Assembly: GCF_016097555.1 (NCBI RefSeq)
Contig: NC_054699.1
Coordinates: 3,330,293-3,394,292, forward strand
Direction: 5' to 3'
Length of the DNA stretch: 64,000 bases
Origin: Gigantopelta aegis
Taxonomy: Eukaryota; Mollusca; Gastropoda; Neomphalida; Peltospiridae
The notes under the pieces are model-generated. The model did no database searches, was not told the DNA's origin, and was given only the letters and a program-made list of their open reading frames with translations. Every line of letters begins with the position of its first letter. Within the stretch, counting starts at the first letter, position 1. The translations under genes and the position numbers were made by a program. Below are positions 34,414 to 46,801 of this stretch, in pieces.

Positions 34414-37400
34414 GAGTTGAAATCACTTCAACATCGTAAGTATTTGTCAGGTGAGGCTCTCAAAGTTGTCGAAAACTTTGGACATTCTGCATTACAATAT
34501 AAAGCTGCAGAAGAAAGATTAGACAAAAAATATGGTGGTGAACGAAGACAGATTGCAGTTTATTTTGATGAAATAGACCATTTCAAACCCATGCATGTTG
34601 GAAATTCAAAGGATTTAGAAATGTTTGCTGACCTCTTGGATGTTGTAGTTAAAAATTTCAGAGATGCAGGCCGTCATGATGAACTTTCCGATGGATCATT
34701 GAAGTTAAAAAAGAAAATGACAGAAGCAATGTTGGCTAAGTACAAGTTGAATCTGTTGAATCGTTGCGACAAATCATTATTCAAGAGGGTGAGTTTCAAA
34801 CAGTTGCTTCAGAAATTGTTAGAGGATTTTCTGACGTACCAAGATACGAAGTGCCGAGTAAAAGGAAATCCAGTCAACGATAATTTTTTGGCAACGACAA
34901 GGGACCAGAAAATACCAGACAAACTTTAAGGATGTGCAAAGTGTATTCTGGTCCGCATGGCGTATGGGCGTGTGACAGTTTCAAAAAATAGGAATATTCA
35001 GGATAGGTGAGACATTGAGAAACATTACAATCTATGTTTTCAGTGCTTAGGCGATGATCATCGTGGACAATATTGTAAGCGGACAAGGGTCTGTGGAATT
35101 AACAGGTGTAAGAGTACACACAACAGACTTCTGCATCAGACCATGGATAATTCTCATGCAAAAAGAATTGTCAATAGTGATAGTGCATCAGTATCAATGA
35201 ATGACAATCCAATTATTAGCACAGGACTGACAGATAATAATATGAAGAAAGATCAGTATAGACAAAGGTCTCACACAACAAACACCGTTAATTCAGATTC
35301 GGTGAAGTTCGTTGCTATGAGAACAGTTCTGGTAGTATTAAGAAATGGACACAAACAGTTGACAGTGAATGTTTTATTGGATGACGCAAGTACCAAGAGT
35401 TATCTGAATAGTGACGTTGCTGCAGAACTGGGTTTACAGGGAAATTCGCAAACGGTGAAAGTAAATGTATTAAATGCTCAAGTAGAAACATTTAGTACAG
35501 TTCATGTCAGTTTTAGACTAGAAAGTGTAGATGGCTCTTTGAAGACGACAATGAATACATTTACAGCAGAGAGAGTTACAGGTAATTTGGAGGTTGTTGT
35601 TTGGCAGAAATATTCGAAAAATTGGGCTCATTCGAACAGTTTGGAATGTCCGGATATTGGTCCTCGACCACTTGTGGATATTTTTATAGGTTGTGATTAC
35701 GCTGATCTGCATTGTTCTTATAAGGACATCCGTGGAGTACCTGGAGAACCTGTCGCTCGTTTAACTCCCCTCAGTTGGACATGCATTGGAACTATAGGCT
35801 TGTTATCAACCAATCAAACAATTAATTTCAACAGCACATTTATTTGTGTTGAAAAGCTAGCTGAATTTAGTTGAAAATATAAACAGTGTTCTTTTGAAGT
35901 TCTGGGAAATAGAAGAAGTAGGGAAGCAAGATGACATTCAAGTTCTCAGTCCAGAGAATCGGTCAGCTTTGCAGAAAGCAAAGAACTCACTGGAATTCGT
36001 AAATGACCGGTATCGAATTGCAATTCCATGGAAGGATAATAGGCCATCTCTTCCAGATAGCTACAGCATGGCGGTCAATCGTTTGTGTAATACTGAAAAG
36101 AAACTGTTAAAAAACAAGTCGATTCATTAGAAAAGTGCCACCTGAAGAAGAACAGCCAGAACAGAAGTGGTATTTATCTCATTTTCCAGTGGTGCGTCCA
36201 GACAAAGCTACTACAAAGATGAGAATAGTGTTTGATGCTGCAGCAAAAGTTGAGGGCATTACGTTGAACAGTGTCATAAATCAGGGACCAAAATTATAGC
36301 GAGAACTATTTGATGTACTGTTGCGGTTTCGTAAACATCCAGTTGCATTGGTGTGTGACATAGCCGAGATGTATTTGAGAATAGAAATAGCTCCACAAGA
36401 CAGGAAATTTCATCGATTCCTATGGCGGAATGTTGATCAAACGAAGTCGCCAGAAGAATATGAATTCACAAGAGTTGTGTTCGGAGTTAACTCATCGCCA
36501 TTTCTAGCTCAGTATGTTACTCAAGAACATGCTACGTTAAACAAAGAACAGTTTCCGATGGCTGCTGAGACAGTTGTGAAGTCTACCTACATGGATGATA
36601 GTATGGACAGTATACCAGATGATGGTACAGCAGTACAACTCTACCATCAGTTGTCAAATTTGTGGGAACGAGCTGGAATGCATGCCAGAAAATGGTTGTC
36701 GAATTCCGTAAAGTTGCTTGAAAAAGTACCTGACAAGGATAGAGCATCAGAAATCAATCTGGATGAGGGACATTTGCCATCAAGAAAGACTTTAGGTGTA
36801 TTGTGGTCATCTCAAAAAGATGTGTTTATGTTCAAGGTTTGGCAGGATATCGATGCAGATCTGACAAAACGTCAATTCCTGAGTAAGATAGCAAGGCTTT
36901 TCGATCCTATGGGTTTTCTGGGACCATTCACAATAAGAGCAAAGATACTTATGCAGGAAATATGATTAGAGAGCTTAGATTAGGATGATCCATTGGCCAG
37001 CAACTTGAATGAAAAGGCTCAACAGTGGTTTAGTGAACTTGGTCAATTAGTCCATATTGAGATACCACGATGTCTTCGTCTTGATCAGAACAAAAACATA
37101 GTGTCGTGGACTGTGCATACATTCGTCGATGCTTCTGAAGTTGCGTATGGTGCTGTAGCTTATGTCAGAAGTACATATAGTGATGGACAAGTCTCGTGTC
37201 GGTTGGTAGCTGCAAAAACGAGAGTCACTCCACTTGCTGCAATGAGTATATCTCGATTAGAATTAGTTGCAGCTGTTCTTGGACTGAGGTTGTCGATAAC
37301 AATTAGCAGAGTTCTAGATATTCCGGTTTCTCGAGTAGTGTTGTGGACAGACAGTATGAATGTGCTTTGGTGGATTCGTGGTCGAAGCAGAAACTTCAAA

Positions 37401-39264
37401 CCCTTCGTTGCAAATCGAATTGGAGAAATTCAAAGGTCAACAGAAACAAGACAATGGTGTCATGTCCCAACAGCAATTAATCCCGCAGATATGCTCTCTA
37501 AAGGAATACCTGCTTCAAAGCTCGTCAGTGAAACTTTCTGGTGGGAAGGACCTGACTTTTTTGGACTGAATGAAGAAAACTGGCCAGACAAGAATTTTCA
37601 AGTTGCTATAATGACTCCTGACATTGAGGTGAAAATGCTTTTTAGGACTTTATTTGTTGCTCATCCAAGTGATTTGAAATGGAGATTGGATCCAAAGCAA
37701 TTTTCAAGTTGGAGAAAATTGACATGAGTTCACGTTTGGGTTGGTCGGTTTATCAGAAACTGTCAGGTGTCAAACGATGAAAGATTTCATGGTGAGTTGC
37801 AACCAGATGAAATAGAAGACGCAGAGATTAGTCAGATAATCTTGACACAACAAGAGTTTTTCCCTGAAGAGTATCCAGTCCTCAACAAGGAGAAAATAAT
37901 ACCTTTGAGAAGTAAATTAACTGGGCTACAACCATTTATTGATGGAGATGGAGTTCTTCGCATGAATGGACGTCTTAAATTTGCACATTTCTTACCGCAT
38001 GACGTTCGAATTCCAATTATACTACCTCGAAAAGGTTGGGTTACAAAGTTGATTGTAAAACAACACCATGAAAAAGGGCATCATGTTGCAGGAACTAATC
38101 AGACATTAGCAAGTTTATCGAGTCGTTTCTGGACAATATCAGCTCGTGAAGAGATTCGTGAGTGGGAAAAAGAATATTGTGAATGTCGAAGGCGGAAAAC
38201 TAGACCGGCAAGACAAGTGATGGCTCCTCTTCCTAATATCAGATTTAGTCTTAGAACATTCAGTCATTGTGCGGTGGATTTTGCTGGACCATTTATCACA
38301 GTTCAAGGTAGAGGAAAACGTAGAGAAAAGCAGTATTTGTGTTTGTTTACATGTTTATCATCGAGAGCTTATATCGGATGACAAGTCGACGCGGTATTCC
38401 GGAAAAGATTTTGTAGGAGCTATAAAAGAACTTCGTGAGCTGGCTGACAAATTTGATAAGGACAAATTGCTCAAATCTGCAGCAAATCGAGGTATGAAGT
38501 GGCATTTCAATCCTGCAAGTGCACCCCATTTTGGTAGGGTTTTTGAGTGTATTATCAAGTCTGCAAAACGGGCGATATATGCAATTTTATGTAATGCCGA
38601 TGTAACTGATGAAGATTTAGTCACAGCGTTTGCAAGAGCAGAAGCGTTGATTAATTCGAGGCCGTTGACATATCAAAGTGCTCATCCAGATGACAATATT
38701 CCGTTGACACCTAACCACTTTTACATGGTTGTATTGGTGGACAGTTTGCTCCAGAATCCGTTGACAAGAGTGATTTTCATCCTAGGAAATGACGGAGAAG
38801 AGTTCAGGAACTTGTTAAACATTTCTGGAAAAGGTGGTTAAAAGAATGGCTACCTTGTTTGAATTCGTAGAAGATGTGGTTCAAGTGAGAAAGGGACATT
38901 CGTGTAGGTGATGTTGTGATCGTAGTGACTACCGACACTCCTCGTGGTCAGTGGCCTTTAGGACGAGTTATAGAAGTTTCACAGGGCCAGATGGTCATGT
39001 GCGTGTGGCAAAAGTGTAAATGGCGATAAAGTATTGTTGAGACCTATTACCAAACTTTCTCCATTAGAATGTGATGTCGAAGAACACTGACATTTCTAAA
39101 TAGTGATTTTTACTGACAGTTCCAGTTTGTATACATAGTGCTTATAGTTCTAGTAACGAAGGACTGACTTATATTTTAGTAAAATAGTTATATTGGACAT
39201 AAATAGCACAAGAGATATTGAGTGTTGATATGAAAAAGGGTATTTCATATCAAAAGGGGGAATA

Positions 39265-39351
39265 TGGATTGAAGACTTTTGTTAAATTATTATTTCGTTT
39301 CCGATTTCCGTTTCCGAATCCAGAAAACACGAAATTAAATAAAGAATACCA
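39265..39351 (+). repeat. right terminal direct repeat of the BEL/Pao fossil
   Basis: TGGATTGAAGAC...GAATACCA after a purine tract. Flanking bases on the two sides show no clear target site duplication. Confidence 0.75.
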
Positions 39352-40229
39352 GTTTCCGGTTTGAGACAAAAATGGCATGGTTCGTCGTTAATTTAAAATT
39401 AGTTTATCGTGGACAAAATAGCAGGACAAAATATGGTGAATATGTTGGAAGTCGTCGAAACATCCACCAATCCAAACTGCTGGCTATTTCAGTGCTTTCA
39501 AGTTATGTAAAGCCTATAATTGTGGTTGCTAAATACAGGTTACTTATCATAATTTATAGTACATACCTTTATACTTTCCATCTTGATTGTGAAACATCCC
39601 TTCACAAACATACTGATATTGCCCCTGCACTGTGAACATGGTCCTTTAGGTGCTATACGGTACATTTTATTACACTCTTTCCTATCAACCAAACTATGAC
39701 CCATTAATATCAGTACTACAACCCCTACCTCAAAGTATTAACTGAAGAAAATGGTACCTTTCATGGCTCATTTTTGGTGTAACCAGATGTTTTTACAACA
39801 CCCCTAGTTTCACACAAAATTTGAGTACTGTTTTTTACAGGTACCCCATACATGTTCCAAGCACAAGGTTACTTGACACAGTGGTACTAGATGAAATAAG
39901 ATTGCATACATGTTTAGCCCAGATGAAACTAATTTTTTTACAGCCAACACACTCACATTCATAACCAATGACAGGACTTGTGGTGTTAACTTCTCTATCA
40001 AAAGTTCGGTGCACCTCTAACTTTGACCCAGCCGGAAATTATTTGGTTTAGTGCTACCTGTAAATAGGATTAAAATTATATTGTTTGCGTAATAGTGACA
40101 ATAATGATTAAACTACTAAACATTTGTATGAAGTGGCTCTAAACCAATAATGCTTAGAACAATAATAATGTTACATGTGTTTGTGATACAGGCGCGGATT
40201 CGGGGCAGATGTTTGGGCTCTTTAGCCCC
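39352..40229. other. gene-free sequence, probably interspersed repeat
   Basis: The stretch 39750-40020 looks like repeat DNA (AAATGGTACCTTTCATGGC, GACAGGACTTGTGGTG) but only one copy lies in the window. Short frames have no domain. Confidence 0.35.
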
Positions 40230-42515
40230 TTGCTTCCGAAAACACACGCACGCACGCAAGCACGCACGCGCGTTTGTAGACAGATGCACAAAGAAACACA
40301 AACACGCACATACACAAACTTACAAATGCATGCTCATTAAAGCACAAACACATGGACATACATAGGCCAACACACACTCACAGACGCAAACACCCACACA
40401 ATCATACATATACATACTTGATACACATACACAAACGTACAAATACATGTACATACTCATAAAAACACAAACACATGGACATACACCATTGCAAACACTC
40501 ACACATACGACATAAACACACTCACAGACACGCAATCACACTCCGATACACATGCAAACACATACATACGACACCAACACATTCACAGACACATAAACAC
40601 ACTCAGATACACATGCAAACACCGAGACATACGACAAAAGCACCCTGCCTGACACACAAACACGCAGATACACATGCAACACTCACACGTACGACAAAAA
40701 CACAGTGACAGACATATGCAAACACAGTGACAGACACACGGAAACACACTGACAGACACACAGACACACTGACAGACACACACAGACACACTGACAGAAA
40801 CACACAAACATACTGGCAGACACAAACAAACACACTGACAGACATACACTAACATTGACAGACACACAAACACACTGACAGACACACACAAACACGGACA
40901 GACACACAAACACACTGACAAGACACACACAAATACTCTGACAGACACAAGGAAACACACTGACAGACATACACAAACACTCTGACAGACACACAAACAC
41001 ACTGACAGACACACACAAGCACTGACAGACACACACAAACACACTGACAGACACACACAAACACTGATAGACACACACAAACACACTCACAGACACACAA
41101 ACACACTCACAGACACACAAACACTCTGACAGACACAAACACACACTCTGACAGACACATACAAACACACTGACAGACACACAAACACTCTGACAGACAC
41201 ACACAAACACACTGGTAGACACACACAAATATTCTGACAGACACACACAAACACTCTTGACAGACACACACAAACACACTCACAGACACACACCGACACT
41301 CTGACAGACACACACAAACACTGATAGAGACACACAAACACACTCACAGACACACAAACACTCTGACAGACACAAACACACACTCTGACAGACATATACA
41401 AACACACTGACAGACACACACAGACAATCTGACAGACACACACAAACACACTGGTAGACACACACAAACACACTGGTAGACACACACAAATATTCTGACA
41501 GACACACACAAACACTCTTGACAGACACACACAAACACGCTGACAGACACACACAAACACTGAAAGACACACACAAACACACTGACAGACACACACAAAC
41601 ACTGAAAGACACACACAAACACACTGACAGACACACACAAACACTGATAGACACACACAAACACACTCACAGACACGCACAAACACACTCACAGACACAC
41701 AAACACTCTGACAGACACAAACACACACTCTGACAGACACATACAAACTCTGACACACAAACACACTGACAGACACACGCAAACAGAGTGACAGACTCAG
41801 ACAAACACTCTGACAGACACACACCGACACTGACAGACACTGACAGACACTCTGACAGACATATACAAACACACTGACAGACACACACAAACACACACAC
41901 TGACAGACACACACAAACACTCTGACAAACACACAAACACTCTGAGAGACACACAGAAACAAACACACTGACACACACACACACACACAAACACACTGAC
42001 ATACACACACAAACACTGACAGACACACACAAAACACTCTGACAGACACACACAAATACTGACAGACAAAAAAACACAAACACACTGACAGACACACAAA
42101 CACTCTGACAAGACACACGCACACATACACTCTGACAGACACACAAAACATTCTGACAGACACACACAAACAAACGCTCTGACAGACACACACAAACACT
42201 CTGACAGACACAGACAAACACTCTGACAGACAGACACACACACACATACACACTGACATACACACACTGACAGACACAAGCACTCTGACAGACACACACA
42301 CACACACTGACAGACACACATAAACACACTGACAGATACACACAGACAAACTGACAGACACACAAAAACACTCTGACAAATACACACTGGCAGACACACA
42401 CAAACACACTGACAGACACACACAAACACCGACAGACACACGCAAACACACTGACAGACAATCACAAACACTGACAGACACACACAAACACACAGACATA
42501 CGACATAAACACTGA
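40230..42515. repeat. 2.3-kb CA-rich array built on ACTGACAGACACACACAAAC
   Basis: Plus strand is nearly T-free and G-poor, made of ACAGACACACACAAACAC steps with CTGACAG or CTCTGACAG interspersed at irregular spacing (roughly 20-40 bases). Long Cys/Val-rich or Thr/His-rich frames on both strands are composition artefacts. Confidence 0.93.
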
Positions 42516-42744
42516 TAGACACCATGGGGTTGGGGTGGTGGAGGGAATGGCATTTACCAACATTGATCATGATCAATTTTAGGAAATTAATTTCAAAACA
42601 TCTAGTTGTCAACACTTTCCCTGATTTCCCCGCACCCACCCCAGAATTACCGTAAACGTGTTACCGAGGCAGAGAAACCTGTTCAGCTAAATTCGAAGTA
42701 AAAAGTCGAGATTAAAGTATTACTTTTCGACAAAAGTGCGACAA
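42516..42744. other. unique spacer between two CA-rich arrays
   Basis: Non-repetitive sequence of about 230 bases; nothing recognised. Confidence 0.5.
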
Positions 42745-43391
42745 TACACACACACACACACGCACGCACTCACTCACGCACGCACACACATACATACACA
42801 TACATATACATACAGACATACACAGACAGACATATAAACACACACACACACACACGCATACATACATACATACACACATGCATACACATACACTGAAACA
42901 CACACACACATACATACAGACATGCATACACACATACATACACATACACACACTGAAACAAACACACACACAAACACACACACAGACATGCATACACACA
43001 TACATACACATACATATACATACAGACATACACAGACAGACATATAAACACACACACACACACTCACACACACACACGCGCGCGCATACATACATACATA
43101 CATACACACATGCATACACATACACTGAAACACACACACACATACATACAGACATGCATACACACATACATACACATACACACACTGAAACAAACACACA
43201 CACAGACATGCATACACACATACATACACATACACACATACATACACATACACACACTGAAACACACACACACACACACATACATACAGACATGCATACA
43301 CACATACATATACTGAAACACACTGAAACACACACACACAGACACAGACATGCATACACACATACATACACATACACATACACACACACTG

Positions 43392-43429
<38 letters not shown>

Positions 43430-43929
43430 AGAGACATGCATACACACATACATACACATACACACACTGAAACGCACACAGACACACACACACATACAGA
43501 CATGCATACACACATACATACACACACTGAAACACACACACACACACACACACATACACACATACACTGAAACACACACACACACACATACATACATACA
43601 TACACATACACACACTGAAAGACACACAAACACATACGTACAGACATGCATACACACATACATACACATACACACACTGAAAGACACACACATACATGCA
43701 TATACACATACATACACATACACACATACATACACACACTAAAACACACACACACACAGACATGCATACACACACTGAAACACACACACACAAACATGCA
43801 TACACACATACATACACATACACACACTGAAACACACACACACACACACATACAGACATGCACACACACATACATACACACACTGAAACACACACACACA
43901 GACATGCATACACGCATACACACTGAAAC

Positions 43930-43986
<57 letters not shown>

Positions 43987-44004
43987 GACATGCATACACA
44001 CATA
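42745..44004. repeat. 1.26-kb CA-rich array with GACATGCATACACACATACA units
   Basis: Repeated blocks of GACATGCATACACACATACA, CACTGAAACACACAC and CATACATACACAT alternate at irregular spacing of about 55-80 bases. It differs in motif from the array just upstream. Confidence 0.93.
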
Positions 44005-44659
44005 GGGGTTTTGTTAGTAACTAAAATGCAGGTGAAAGTTCCTATTTAACGATCCTAACGTATAAAATATCGCGTCATTTCTCGCTACGACCGCTTCGAT
44101 ATAAATTATAAACTTTAATTAGAAAATTATAATATTTTGGAATATATTCACACCTGAAATAGAAACATTTACAAGTTACTGTCATACTATTCCCGATTTC
44201 ACAGTCAATCTTAGACACGTCTATCTGTCCATGTTGGACTTTCCCAGTTCCTCGAGAATAGATATATTGATTTGAATACGTGACTGAGCTGATGCATTGT
44301 TCTTTGACGTAACAATATAGAAAACGTAGATTACACTTGATGGTTTTCGCACAGTAAACATATTTCTAATTTGATATGTAGCTGTCCTTTATAATGCCAT
44401 CTTGCTAAGGTGTTTGTATGTGTGGGGAGAGGGGGGGGGGAGGGGGGTGATCGTGTCTGAATAGGCAGATTTATGAAAGAAATGTTTATATTGAATGCTG
44501 TGACATTTATTACATATTAAATAGGATTGATTTAAGACCTTCCACATAGTCCATACTGACACCCCCCCCCCCCCCCCCAATGTGAAAACAGGGTATATAA
44601 TCAATGTAGCTATCCATTTATCTCTCTCACGCAAAAACACACGTACATAAATATTTAAA

Positions 44660-44690
<31 letters not shown>

Positions 44691-44751
44691 CATACATATA
44701 AATGCACTATAGATTCTTTTCCTTCATAACAAAACGTACACATTTTACATT
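44005..44751. other. gene-free sequence
   Basis: G-rich run near 44430, C-rich run near 44562 and (CATA)n near 44662. No gene recognised. Confidence 0.5.
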
Positions 44752-44820
44752 TGACATCCAATAGCCGATGATTAATTAATTAATGTGATCTAGATGTGTC
44801 GTTAAACAAAACAAAACAAA
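44752..44820 (+). mobile_element. SINE 3' tail
   Basis: ACATCCAATAGCCGATGATT and GTGTCGTTAAACAAAAC match the 3' tails of other copies. Confidence 0.75.
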
Positions 44821-45226
44821 AAATTCGAATGTTTTAAGCAAATATAACAAAGTATATGACATCTCTGCCCAAGATGTCCCAGTTAGGACACCTAATGCAC
44901 CGCTAGAACTCAGAATTTTAAAAATCATTTTCTACTCGTACCTCAGACAGACGGACAGAAATAGTAGTTTTTTGTTTAGTTTTTGCTGCCAAGCATTACC
45001 AAGACAATGACTGCTCACTTGAATCTCAAACAGATGACAATGCAGCAATGCAGTATTTGTATTTTAAAGTAAGCATTAACTTAACGCTTGTATTTGGTGG
45101 TGTCAAAATAATACTAGGGCATATGTTGACGATATATGCATAATTCTGAACGGCAAAACCGTTATCTATGACCAAGAACGTATCTCTGCACAAGAACGTA
45201 TCTCTGCACAAGTACGCAACGTTCGA

Positions 45227-45585
45227 GTGATCGTTCTTATGCATTGTTTCGCAGTGTGTCAATCAGTCAGTCATTTGGCACGTGCCTACATCCACGGAAG
45301 GTTCAAGAACGGCCGCCTTGGCGCATATCGTCTCAGTTCTTCGTCTCAAAATGTGTCCAAGACACAATGGATGGACTTGTCTGCAGTGTTGCTCCGCTTC
45401 TCACACTCACGTTATGACGCAAAAAAATCGGAAATGACAAGGGATGAGATAACCGTTTGGGAAACAGTGTTCTTGGTTCAGGTCACACTTGGACTATTAA
45501 ATCATGTAAATTCCGAAGTACGTCGACTGTGGCTGTTTGACAAGTCTCTCCACCGACGACGTCTTCACCATCACCGTGGCCCCGG
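45227..45585 (+). CDS. unidentified open frame interrupted at a CCGG by the Ginger-like element
   Basis: An open frame of about 120 codons (including GRFKNGRLGAYRLSSSS, TQWMDLSAVLLRFSHSRYD, WETVFLVQVTLGLLNHV) runs into the left terminus of the next element at CCGG. I do not recognise the product. The composition is protein-like, but no splice sites or start are secure. It could be part of another element, a host exon, or chance. Confidence 0.25.
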
Positions 45586-45777
45586 TGTAAAAGGAATGCA
45601 AGTCCGTAGGAACCGAGGTCCGCAGGACCTCGGTTCCTAGGAAGCGTAGTCCTATCGGACCTCCATTCCAACAAATGTAAGTCCTACCCAGACTTGCATT
45701 CCGGATATATTTTTCTGTTTTTTTTTTTATATTAAGCCTAGGACTTGTATTCCTAACGGACTTAAATTCCTTTTACA
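45586..45777. repeat. left terminal block with internal palindromes
   Basis: This 192-bp block begins TGTAAAAGGAAT and ends ATTCCTTTTACA, so it is a small inverted-repeat unit by itself. Inside, AGGAACCGAGGTCC (45608-45621) pairs with 45625-45638 around a 3-base loop. The GGACTT-type motif occurs about six times in alternating orientation. It may be a MITE-like relative or simply the complex left end. Confidence 0.7.
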
Positions 45778-45902
45778 GGAGTGACAAACTTACAAGTCCG
45801 ACATAAATACAAGTCCGACATATTAATAGATGTATTTATATTACCTTCGGCAATATGCACGAGTTATCTGCAAGGCACGATTGAAATTTGAGAGTCTGGC
45901 AG

Positions 45903-45980
45903 CCTTCTCTCGTAGTGTAGTGGATAAGATAGTGCAACTTCAGTAATATCATTGCTGGTTCAAATCTCTATGCCGCATTA
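45903..45980 (+). mobile_element. tRNA-like SINE head
   Basis: A-box-like TAGTGTAGTGGATAAGATA and B-box-like GGTTCAAATCTC are correctly spaced. The sequence between does not fold as a complete tRNA, so a tRNA gene is unlikely. Confidence 0.45.
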
Positions 45981-46362
45981 TTTTTTTATGACAAATGTTG
46001 TTTTTTTTTTTTTTTTTATAATCTTGGATATAACACGTGATTGAATGTTTGTAACCATGTTATATTTTCATTGGAAGATGAAAACAGAACGTGCATCTTG
46101 CTTCTTCCGAACGCATATAAAGCAGCTACTCAAAAGCATGTTCGTGCATTCAATATGTCAGACGAGACATGCAAAAAACGCTTCAAGCCGCAAGTTGCAG
46201 ACATATTTTTTTATTTGCAAAATGGACATTGTCAACCTTGAACAAGCGAGTCAAATAAGCGTTTCATTCGAAGAACAGCAAAGGCCAACTACAAAGTAAG
46301 CTCATTAGTTATTATCTTGTACAATTTTATCTTTTTAACTTGTGTTGTTTATAATTTTTATT

Positions 46363-46660
46363 CAGTCGGACTTTTATTCCTCGGAATCCTAGTCCGTGGG
46401 ACTTTCATTCCTAGTACTCTAAGTCCGTTGGACTTTCATTCCTAGTACTCTAAGTCCGTGGGACGTTCATTCCTGTACTATTAGTCCGCGGGACTTTCAT
46501 TCCTAGTACTCTAAGTCCGTGGGACTTTCATTCCTGTACTATTAGTCCGCGGGACTTTCATTCCTGTAGTATCAGTCCGCGGGACTTTCATTCCTAGTAC
46601 TCTAAGTCCGTGGGACTTTCATTCCTGTACTATTAGTCCGCTTGTATTTTATTAATGAAA
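46363..46660. repeat. about 30-bp tandem array of the element's terminal motif
   Basis: About nine units of AGTCCGTGGGACTTTCATTC with CTAGTACTCTA or CTGTACTAT linkers. The core GGACTTTCATTCC is the same as in the right terminus (CGGACTTTCATTCC, 50418-50430). The array lies upstream of the transposase exons, where transposase-binding or promoter sites would be expected. Confidence 0.85.
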
Positions 46661-46801
46661 CTGTTTGGTCCGTTAAACTTTCATTACAACGTCTATGTGC
46701 CATTTGATCAATAGTTTAACAATAACATGTTTAAATGTGGAAGTACACATGATATTATCTAAATATCAAATATACCACATAAACTATATTTTAAGATACA
46801 C

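Larger units (their letters stand above)
34329..39351 (+). mobile_element. BEL/Pao LTR retrotransposon fossil
   Basis: Parts appear in the order typical of BEL/Pao: a gag-like region (about 34.4-34.9 kb), a DUF1758-type aspartic protease (about 35.3-35.8 kb; DDAST active-site motif), reverse transcriptase (about 36.2-36.9 kb; YMDD), RNase H/Pao A17 region (about 37.0-37.7 kb), integrase zinc-binding and catalytic core (about 37.9-38.8 kb) and a short C-terminal domain. Short direct repeats of 85-87 bp bound it, the right one preceded by a purine-rich AAAAGGGGGAATA. The element is broken, with roughly half a dozen breaks. The two ends differ by about two substitutions and one small indel, so it looks fairly young. 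Confidence 0.88.

Noticed and set aside
40583-44005. Long Cys/Val-rich and Thr/His-rich ORFs on both strands
   Set aside because: Produced by CA/GT repeats; many overlapping frames are open together.
46041-46299. First exon of the integrase gene
   Set aside because: The candidate 46222-46295 has a donor-like end, but its phase does not fit the exon at 46823; kept only as a possibility.
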